From DATEXQ01 sp035256745 (GTDB lineage: Bacteria; Patescibacteriota; Microgenomatia; UBA8517): a stretch of DNA of 42,128 nucleotides. This document shows positions 38,549 to 42,128 of the stretch, one piece after another (the stretch's first letter is position 1; each line of letters begins with the position of its first letter). Location of the stretch: the NCBI GenBank assembly GCA_035256745.1, contig DATEXQ010000062.1, forward strand, positions 1-42,128, in the 5' to 3' direction. A program made the position numbers and the translations under genes. The notes below the pieces were generated by a model. It made no database searches, had not been told where the DNA came from, and saw only the letters and a program-made list of their open reading frames with translations.

Positions 38549-38809
38549 GTGATAGAAAAAATTTCCACACCGGTTTCGGTTACTTTGAACTTTGATCATA
38601 CCGAAATGAAAGTTGTTCCCAAGTCTCTTGTCTGGAACAGGAGACTTTATTCTATCGTCAAAGTCGGGTTTCATCACACATTTCAGGAGGGGAAAATTCT
38701 TTATCATGTTTTTTCTGTTGCCAGCAAAACATTGTTTTTTAGGCTTGTTTTAAATACCCAAAATTTACACTGGAAATTGGAAGAAATATCCGACGGAAAG
38801 CCGTCTTAA
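38549..38809 (+). CDS. Small DUF6504-like protein coupled to a Y-family polymerase
   Basis: This is an 86-aa beta-rich protein with a GTG start. The pattern Pro-x-x-Leu-Val-Trp-x-x-Arg-x-Tyr (VPKSLVWNRRLYSIVKV, about 23-39), a His-containing middle and a C-terminal W-x-LEE (about 75-79) resembles the small DUF6504 proteins found beside DNA polymerase IV or ImuB genes in actinobacteria; this is from memory and not verified. Its stop overlaps the polymerase start (TAATG), so the two are co-translated. A role as polymerase accessory or regulator is inferred. Confidence 0.68.
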   Translation: MIEKISTPVSVTLNFDHTEMKVVPKSLVWNRRLYSIVKVGFHHTFQEGKILYHVFSVASKTLFFRLVLNTQNLHWKLEEISDGKPS

Positions 38810-40071
38810 TGTCTAAAATGGTTAATAATTTAACTTTTAATCTAAAGCCCCCTTCTATAATGCACATTGACCTTAATAGTTGTTTTGCAACAATTGAACA
38901 GCAGGCAAATCCCCTGCTTCGCGGAAAACCCATTGTTGTTGCTGCTTACACAACCCCCTCTGGTTGTATAATTGCTCCCTCCATCGAAGCTAAAAAATTG
39001 GGGATTAAAGTTGGAATGAGAGTAAAAGACGGCAAGCTTCTTTATCCGGAACTTATAGTTCTGGCACCTGACCCCTGGAAATATAGGAATGTACACCTGC
39101 TTTTAAGAAAGATAATTTCCGATTACACAAATAATTTTACCCCCAAGTCCATTGATGAATTTGTTTTGAAATTGGAAGACTACCCCGCTTTTGACCAGGG
39201 AATGGTAGAAATTGCCAGGAAAATAAAAGAAAGAATTAAAAATGAGATTGGAGAATGTTTATCTGTTTCCGTCGGAATTGCCCCAAACAGATTTTTGGCA
39301 AAGGTTGCGGCCGGGCTTCATAAACCCGACGGACTTGACGAAATCAACAAAGATAACTTCCTCAAATGTTATTCCAAGCTTAGGTTAACCGACCTTCCCT
39401 GGATTAAGTTAAGAAATGCCGCAAGGCTAAATAGCGTTGGCGTTTTTAGTGTTTTGGACTTCTACCGTGCTTCTTTGACAACTCTTAAGGCGGCTTTTAA
39501 TTCAATCACCAGTTATTATTGGTTTTTGAGACTGAGGGGCTGGGAAATAGACGACGTGGAGTTTGGGAGAAGTTCCTACGGCAATTCTTATGCTTTGCCC
39601 AAACCATTAATTTCAGGGGAGGAATTATCGCCCATCTTAGCCAAATTGGTAGAGAAGATGGGAACCAGGCTAAGGTATGCGGGATATAAAGCCAGAGGAA
39701 TTCATGTTTCTATTATATATAGAGACTGGAGCTTTTGGCATAAAGGGGTTAGCTATCTTAAGGTATTTTTTGATTCAAGAGACATATACAAAGAGGCATA
39801 TAAAATATTAATGTCTTCCCCTTATAAAAAACCGGTGAGAGAACTGGCTGTTTCTGCCTTTAATCTTATTAAAAACCCGGCTTCCCAGCTTAATTTTTTT
39901 GAGGATATTGTTGAAAAGGAAAATTTGGTAAAGGCGGTTGATGAGATAAACGAGCGTTGGGGAAGCTTTGTTATAACGTGTGCCAGAATGCTTAATGCAA
40001 GAAAAGATGTGCCGGATAGGATAGCTTTCGGAGGTGTTAAGGAATTAGAGGAATTTACAATTAATTCCTGA
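38809..40071 (+). CDS. Y-family DNA polymerase (Pol IV/DinB-type)
   Basis: This is a 420-aa translesion polymerase. The first catalytic carboxylate is in MHIDLNSCFATIE (Asp20), followed by the fingers motif CIIAPSIEAKKLGIKVGM; the other two are in SIDEFVLKL (about 114-122). VGIAPNRFLAKVAAGLHKPDG is the conserved palm to thumb segment, and the little-finger domain covers about 260-380. TYR-type steric-gate Phe or Tyr is at FATIE. A C-terminal QLNFFED (about 363-369) resembles a beta-clamp-binding peptide. Codon use looks slightly richer in C-runs than neighbours. Confidence 0.92.
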   Translation: MSKMVNNLTFNLKPPSIMHIDLNSCFATIEQQANPLLRGKPIVVAAYTTPSGCIIAPSIEAKKLGIKVGMRVKDGKLLYPELIVLAPDPWKYRNVHLLLRKIISDYTNNFTPKSIDEFVLKLEDYPAFDQGMVEIARKIKERIKNEIGECLSVSVGIAPNRFLAKVAAGLHKPDGLDEINKDNFLKCYSKLRLTDLPWIKLRNAARLNSVGVFSVLDFYRASLTTLKAAFNSITSYYWFLRLRGWEIDDVEFGRSSYGNSYALPKPLISGEELSPILAKLVEKMGTRLRYAGYKARGIHVSIIYRDWSFWHKGVSYLKVFFDSRDIYKEAYKILMSSPYKKPVRELAVSAFNLIKNPASQLNFFEDIVEKENLVKAVDEINERWGSFVITCARMLNARKDVPDRIAFGGVKELEEFTINS

Positions 40072-40072
40072 T

Positions 40073-40573
40073 TTACTGTACTTTAGATAAATCAACATTA
40101 TCTCCTGTTTTAATATTGTTTTTGTCCGAAAAACCGGCGTTTACCTCCAGAACATAATCTATAGGCATTTGAGAGGTGTAAATTATCAATTTGGAATCTT
40201 CGGTACCCTCATCTGGCGCTGGAGTGTTTTTGTCTATTTGCACAACTTTCCCGTCTTTTATCCAAATAAAATCCAGTGCAAATTTCATACCCTTCATCCA
40301 GAAGTTTCTTTTTACATTTGTAGCATCAAAAACAAAAAGCATTCCCGTATTTTCATCTAAATTATCTTTTCCCGATAATCCTTTTTGCCTTTCTTCCTGG
40401 GACCTGGCTATTTCAACAAAAATCTTGGTATTTCCGACTTTAATTTCCTTTAAATTCTGATTAACCTGATTTGAATTGAAATTGATTTTTTGATTCTGGA
40501 TATTTTTGACGAGGTATGCCACTCCCATAATAAAAAGAGCAGTTAAAGCTATGAATATAAAAAGCTTTTTCAT
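40073..40573 (-). CDS. DUF192-family protein, membrane-anchored
   Basis: This is a 166-aa protein with an N-terminal signal anchor (about 3-24) and one DUF192 domain (about 43-160). The conserved segments are IARSQEERQKGLSGK (about 55-69), GMLFVFD (about 77-83), FWMKGMKFALDFIWI (about 91-105) and a Tyr-Val-LEVNAGF near 138-147. The fold is a small beta-barrel outside the membrane; function is unknown. It is convergent with the polymerase gene, one base away, so their 3' ends nearly touch. Confidence 0.88.
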   Translation of the reverse strand: MKKLFIFIALTALFIMGVAYLVKNIQNQKINFNSNQVNQNLKEIKVGNTKIFVEIARSQEERQKGLSGKDNLDENTGMLFVFDATNVKRNFWMKGMKFALDFIWIKDGKVVQIDKNTPAPDEGTEDSKLIIYTSQMPIDYVLEVNAGFSDKNNIKTGDNVDLSKVQ

Positions 40574-40598
40574 TTTATAATTTTACGAAAGAAGATTA

Positions 40599-40850
40599 CT
40601 AAAACGAATTTAATTCATTTTCTATATCGGTTATTTCTTTATCTATATCTGATAAATCAGTTTCGTTTATATCCTTTTCAATAGAGTTAATTTCTGTTGA
40701 TGTGGATTGGGATTGCAATTTTGCAGTTTCCTTGTCAGATGTAAGAAAGGCAACCTTTCCGCTTAAAACAAATTGATAAAGAATAAATAAGATAAGAACT
40801 ATAGTAGTTGCTGCTAATAAAATTATAAAGTTGTTTTTATTTATGTTCAT
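40599..40850 (-). CDS. Small membrane protein with acidic tail, 83 aa
   Basis: No family is recognised. A short polar start, one membrane helix (about 8-28) and a long acidic, helix-prone tail (about 40-83, with EINSIEKDINE and DIDKEITDIENEL) that could form a coiled coil. It lies between the Ala/Pro-tailed secreted protein and the DUF192 gene on the same strand. A weak TAATAT -10 ends six bases before the ATG. Confidence 0.6.
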   Translation of the reverse strand: MNINKNNFIILLAATTIVLILFILYQFVLSGKVAFLTSDKETAKLQSQSTSTEINSIEKDINETDLSDIDKEITDIENELNSF

Positions 40851-40886
40851 ATTTTTATATTAACGAAAACTTGCAGTTACCACAAA

Positions 40887-41693
40887 TTAAGGCGTCGCAG
40901 TGGGTGCTGCTGTCGGTGTTCCGGTTGGCATTAATGTCGGTGTTGCAGTAGGAGTAGTTGTTGGGGTTTGGGTTGGTGAAGATGTGGGACTGGAACTTAC
41001 GGAAGGAGATGGGGAAGAAGAGACGGATTCTATATTCTCTTGCGTATTTCCCACTCTCAATCCTTTGATATCTCCTATTAAATGTACGAGAATTCTGTGT
41101 ACTTCTACAAGATCATTTTTAACATTTTTAATAGAATCCCTTACAACAACAAATGCGGTTTTGGGATCATTTGAAGTTAGGGTATCTTCAATAATACCGT
41201 TAACTGCTATAAGTTCGGTTTTGGCATGTTCCAAAAGATCTTTGGCCTTGATAATCTCGGAATCAATTAAAGCGGTATCAATTCCACTGTTTTCACTTTT
41301 GATAATTGCCACCCTGTTTTCAATTCTTTTAATAAGTTTTTCCAATCTTGCTATAGCAGCTTCCATTCTTATGCTAAGTCTTGAAAAATAATTTCTAATA
41401 AGTTCTTTCTTTTTCTCTTGTATTCGGATTTGTTTGGAAGATGGAGTCCCAATCTGGGTTTCATCATTGATGCGATTCTGGTTTCTTTCCTCTCTTTTTT
41501 CAGTCAATTTTTCCTCAATTCTTAGTTTTAATTCTTCTCTTCTAGTTTCTTGCAGAAGTTTAAAGTTGGGAGAACGAGTAGGTCTAGGAGATGGTGATGA
41601 AGCTTTTGTACTTTTGGCATACAAAGCTGCAGGAATTGCAAAAAGAACTAAAGGCAATACAAGTGCAATAATTGCTATGTATTTTTTCATCAT
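40887..41693 (-). CDS. Secreted coiled-coil protein with Thr/Pro-rich C-terminal tail
   Basis: The start ATG at 41693 gives MMKKYIAIIALVLPLVLF, a signal peptide (about 1-24); an upstream in-frame ATG at 41738 would add 15 residues across a promoter-like element and is less likely. After a Ser/Pro patch, a long charged helical region (about 45-215; RREELKLRIEEKLTEK and later LEKLIKRIENRV) predicts a coiled coil. The last 45 residues are almost only Ser, Thr and Pro, ending TPTAAPTATP. Possibly an envelope-spanning or surface protein; function unknown. Confidence 0.72.
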   Translation of the reverse strand: MMKKYIAIIALVLPLVLFAIPAALYAKSTKASSPSPRPTRSPNFKLLQETRREELKLRIEEKLTEKREERNQNRINDETQIGTPSSKQIRIQEKKKELIRNYFSRLSIRMEAAIARLEKLIKRIENRVAIIKSENSGIDTALIDSEIIKAKDLLEHAKTELIAVNGIIEDTLTSNDPKTAFVVVRDSIKNVKNDLVEVHRILVHLIGDIKGLRVGNTQENIESVSSSPSPSVSSSPTSSPTQTPTTTPTATPTLMPTGTPTAAPTATP

Positions 41694-41702
41694 ATTTATA
41701 GA

Positions 41703-41728
41703 ATTATACATTTTAGTATATATGTCAA
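41703..41728 (-). promoter_or_regulatory. Promoter-like element before the secreted coiled-coil protein
   Basis: On the minus strand, perfect -35 TTGACA (41723-41728, overlapping the upstream stop) and -10 TATAAT (41703-41708), but with a spacer of only 14 bases. The -10 ends nine bases before ATG 41693. Confidence 0.35.
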
Positions 41729-41919
41729 GGATTTTCACTGGTTTCCCCCAATACTGCAGTATCCGATTTGGTGGAAAATGCGGTAGAAGAATACTTGTGC
41801 ATTTTGGTAAAAAAGAAAGCTAAACTTAGAGCAAAAATAACCGCAGGGATAATAAGAAGAAATATACTTATATCTTTTTTTATTTCGCTTTTGCGAATAT
41901 GAAGAAACTCTTCGGGCAT
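41725..41919 (-). CDS. Small membrane protein, 64 aa
   Basis: A charged start (MPEEFLHIRKSEIKKDI), one membrane helix (about 19-38) and a polar tail. No family is recognised, though the N-terminal charge pattern and helix look coherent. It is in the same direction as the secreted coiled-coil gene just downstream. A TGTATAAT -10 ends eight bases before its ATG. Confidence 0.58.
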   Translation of the reverse strand: MPEEFLHIRKSEIKKDISIFLLIIPAVIFALSLAFFFTKMHKYSSTAFSTKSDTAVLGETSENP

Positions 41920-41927
41920 TAAAAATA

Positions 41928-41935
41928 ATTATACA
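41928..41935 (-). promoter_or_regulatory. Predicted -10 element of the 64-aa gene
   Basis: TGTATAAT on the minus strand, ending eight bases before the ATG; no clear -35. Confidence 0.4.
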
Positions 41936-41976
41936 CTGTTATATATTCTTAATTTAGACCGAAATTTCCCAAATGG

Positions 41977-42061
41977 TGCAGGTGAGAGGACTCGAACCTC
42001 AACTCCCTATAAGGGAACATGGTCCTAAACCATGCGCGTCTACCAATTCCGCCACACCTGC
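41977..42061 (-). tRNA. tRNA-Leu (anticodon TAG)
   Basis: A class II tRNA of 85 bases: acceptor GCAGGTG/CACCTGC, anticodon stem CATGG/CCATG with loop TTTAGGA (anticodon TAG), a long variable arm, and T arm GGTTCGAGTCC. CCA is not encoded. Confidence 0.95.
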
Positions 42062-42085
42062 ATGTATATGGTTTCTAATAGACAT

Positions 42086-42111
42086 ATTATACTCTTTGTT
42101 ATAGAGAGTAT
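42086..42111 (-). promoter_or_regulatory. tRNA-Leu -10 element overlapped by a perfect inverted repeat
   Basis: On the minus strand, TATAAT (42086-42091) lies 24 bases before the tRNA. A perfect seven-base inverted repeat (42089-42095 and 42105-42111, nine-base loop) overlaps it. No clear -35 is visible. Confidence 0.4.
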
Positions 42112-42128
42112 TCCAAAGGTAGAGGGTC

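Noticed and set aside
40900..41391. 163-codon plus-strand frame opposite the secreted coiled-coil gene
   Set aside because: Its Val/Gly start mirrors the Thr/Pro-rich tail of the real gene, and the rest is the reverse of a charged coiled coil.
1..42128. UGA recoded as glycine, as in some CPR lineages
   Set aside because: TGA ends several clear genes such as pilC, rnc's upstream neighbour and a pilin at their expected lengths, and no gene needs read-through.

Overview
The window is an AT-rich, gene-dense bacterial chromosome segment using the standard stop codons (TAA, TAG and TGA all end genes). The best guess is a Candidate Phyla Radiation bacterium, probably of the Microgenomates (OP11) group. 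This is inferred from a large type IV pilus locus without secretin genes, from stripped-down housekeeping proteins (trigger factor without the PPIase domain, PheT without the EMAP-II domain, ThrRS without TGS, an ACP-like protein without its serine), and from many small lineage-type proteins with Thr/Pro-rich tails. No rRNA gene is present to confirm this.

Region 1 (1-14006, + strand) is one type IV pilus/pseudopilus locus. In order it holds a 5'-cut PilB/GspE ATPase, PilT, PilC, a strongly promoted pilin, prepilin peptidase PilD, a tandem series of further pilin-like genes (twelve pilin-like proteins in all, two ending in six-cysteine modules with inhibitor-cystine-knot spacing), then PilM, PilN and PilO. 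No PilP or PilQ is present, which fits an envelope without an outer-membrane secretin.

Region 2 (14003-21241, - strand) is translation and stress housekeeping: rel, tyrS, a 35-aa membrane peptide, recG, rpmF, nusB, a serine-less ACP homologue, rnc, rpsP and khpA. It converges on the pilus locus with overlapping stop codons.

Region 3 (21297-25371, + strand) holds trpS, a class A penicillin-binding protein and a small unknown gene.

Region 4 (25423-32628, - strand) holds pheT, pheS, a terminator, rplT, rpmI, infC, thrS, a GDP-mannose 3,5-epimerase-like gene, tRNA-Ala(GGC) and tRNA-Val(GAC).

Region 5 (32673-37834, - strand) holds a coiled-coil protein, a PPIase-less trigger factor, a 56-aa basic peptide, a PF04020-type membrane protein, a PD-(D/E)XK-like protein, an alpha/beta hydrolase, a methyltransferase and a cupin.

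Region 6 (37919-40071, + strand) holds a lytic transglycosylase-like protein and a small protein coupled to a Y-family DNA polymerase. Region 7 (40073-42061, - strand) holds a DUF192 protein, three secreted or membrane proteins and tRNA-Leu(TAG).

Two themes cut across the window. First, many sigma70-like -10 boxes end only 5-12 bases before a start codon, which predicts leaderless or nearly leaderless mRNAs. A small minority of genes (the first pilin, pilN, rnc, cupin) have conspicuous Shine-Dalgarno sites instead. Second, housekeeping proteins have repeatedly lost accessory domains or catalytic residues. No stretch longer than about 100 bases lacks a gene, and no CRISPR array, insertion sequence, phage or replication origin was seen.
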